Positions 63,148 through 64,000 of a stretch of 64,000 bases of DNA are shown here, in pieces; within the stretch, counting starts at the first letter, position 1, and every line of letters starts with the position of its first letter. The stretch lies in NCBI GenBank assembly GCA_963663975.2, contig CAXXRA010000015.1, positions 868,001-932,000 on the forward strand, read 5' to 3'. Made by a program: the position numbers and the translations under genes. Source of the DNA: JANQRX01 sp963663975 (GTDB lineage: Bacteria; Pseudomonadota; Alphaproteobacteria; Rhizobiales; Kaistiaceae). The notes beneath the pieces were generated by a model that did not search any database, had not been told where the DNA came from, and saw only the letters and a program-made list of their open reading frames with translations.

Positions 63148-64000
63148 ATGACTCGTGGGGCCTCGACCGCGCCGACGTATTCGGCAGAATTTTCTGCTCG
63201 GCAGAGTTCTCTTCATCAAATTTGGGCAGTTGTACGCTGCGTTGCCTTGTTTGTTTGTTGTGCTTTTGCCGCCCAAGCGCGCAGCAAGACGAACGGCTGA
63301 CGATTGCAGTTGCTGGACCAATGTCGGGCGACAGTGCTCATCTCGGCGAGGCGATGATCAACGCGGTGCAGGTGCGGGTCGATGAATTCAACGCAGGCGA
63401 CGGCCTCAACGGGAAGCTCATCGACATTTCGGTTTATGATGACGAGAATTCGCCCGACAAGGCCGTCGAAATAGCGAAAGAGATCGCGGCTCATGGAGAG
63501 ATATTGTTGGTTATTGGCCACCGGACGAGTGGGGCGTCGATCGCCGCGGCTCCAATTTATCAGGAGAACCGAATACCGGCTATTTCGGGCACCGCGACGG
63601 CAGATGAGCTCACGTTGAATAACCCGTGGTATTTTCGCGTTGTCTACAGCAATCGTCTGCAGGCCGACTTTATTGCCAACTATATCAATAGTATTCTAGA
63701 GTACAAAACAGCTACCCTTGTTTCCACGGATAGCGTTTACACAAAATCTCTGGCGAACGCGTTTTCCTCATCGGTTGACGCGCTGCCCCTCGAAATCTCC
63801 CATCGCTTCGAAGTTGATGGCGCAAGCCCAGATATCGACCTCGACATGGCCGATATAGTTGCCGCGCTTTCTCTCGCGCCGGACAGCGGCATCGTATTCC
63901 TGGGCATGAACGCCGCCAACGCAGCGCATTTTGTTCGGGAGATGCGGAATTCTGGCTTTGCTTTGCCGGTGATCGGTCCCGACTCGATCAATCAACGGTT
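63148..64000 (+). CDS. LivK-like periplasmic binding protein (cut by window end), frameshifted
   Basis: The signal peptide frame starts at ATG 63148 and ends CVALFVCCAFAAQA. At GCGCGC (63277-63282) the frame must shift to continue as DERLTIAVAGPMSGDSAHLG, DENSPDKAVEIAKEI, GHRTSGASIAAAPIYQE and FRVVYSNRLQADFIANY. This is a type I binding protein of the branched-chain amino acid/urea/ligand-receptor class (Peripla_BP_6). It runs off the right edge. AT content is higher than in the left 50 kb, fitting an acquired island. Confidence 0.78.

Noticed and set aside
1..64000. CRISPR arrays, rRNA operons, riboswitches
   Set aside because: No regularly spaced direct repeats, rRNA sequence or known riboswitch core was seen.

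Overview
High-GC DNA with Shine-Dalgarno-led genes in tight same-strand runs, tripartite (TRAP) transporters, DUF1127 and FCD-GntR proteins and MatB-like and GcvA-like relatives. This fits an alphaproteobacterium; the species cannot be named from sequence alone. The left 53 kb looks like a catabolic chromosome region. The right 11 kb (about 54-64 kb) carries insertion sequences, duplicated fragments and an integration scar.

Layout. 1-9.1 kb: an epimerase fragment and a DUF551-like protein, then a minus-strand operon reading FAH hydrolase, OsmC, TRAP DctP-DctQ-DctM, intradiol dioxygenase, a 52-aa ORF, MatB-like acyl-CoA synthetase and GntR/FCD regulator. It looks like uptake and ring cleavage of an aromatic compound. 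9.4-18.1 kb: single genes (Cys-type deiodinase-like protein, SDR/AraC pair, VOC, DUF1127, LysR, DUF1479, fatty-acid desaturase, cold-shock protein, RidA). 18.1-19.7 kb: a small phage-like module with a LexA-fold repressor and a Cys-rich mini-protein. 19.9-30.3 kb: a divergent catabolic locus. One arm is a nitrate/taurine-type ABC importer plus a Gfo/Idh dehydrogenase. The other is a coupled operon of an unknown protein, SDR, RpiR regulator, N-acyl-D-amino-acid deacylase, Gfo/Idh dehydrogenase and VOC protein. This is the best candidate here for an undescribed pathway. 30-53.9 kb: hydrolase, flavoprotein, SBF transporter, DadA-like oxidase, glpR-glpD, FHA-anchored serine protease, uracil-DNA glycosylase, redoxin, propeller proteins, methyltransferase, GST, Nudix, TetR, deaminase, amidotransferase and YcaQ.

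54-64 kb: an ankyrin-repeat gene whose stop codon was the target of an IS5-family element; two small proteins and a second cold-shock protein; an outer-membrane barrel gene split near its 3' end by an IS110/IS1111-type element; a CapK-like ligase; a diverged partial copy of the ankyrin gene; a 3' half of tRNA-Gly(GCC), probably an attachment scar; and two substrate-binding proteins that look like the edge of an integrated island.

Ten frame breaks in eight genes (FAH, LysR, EEP nuclease, FHA protease, uracil-DNA glycosylase x3, a small secreted protein, TAXI protein, LivK-like protein) can nearly all be repaired by one base in a short homopolymer. Sequencing or assembly error is therefore at least as likely as real pseudogenization, and those genes are described in repaired form.
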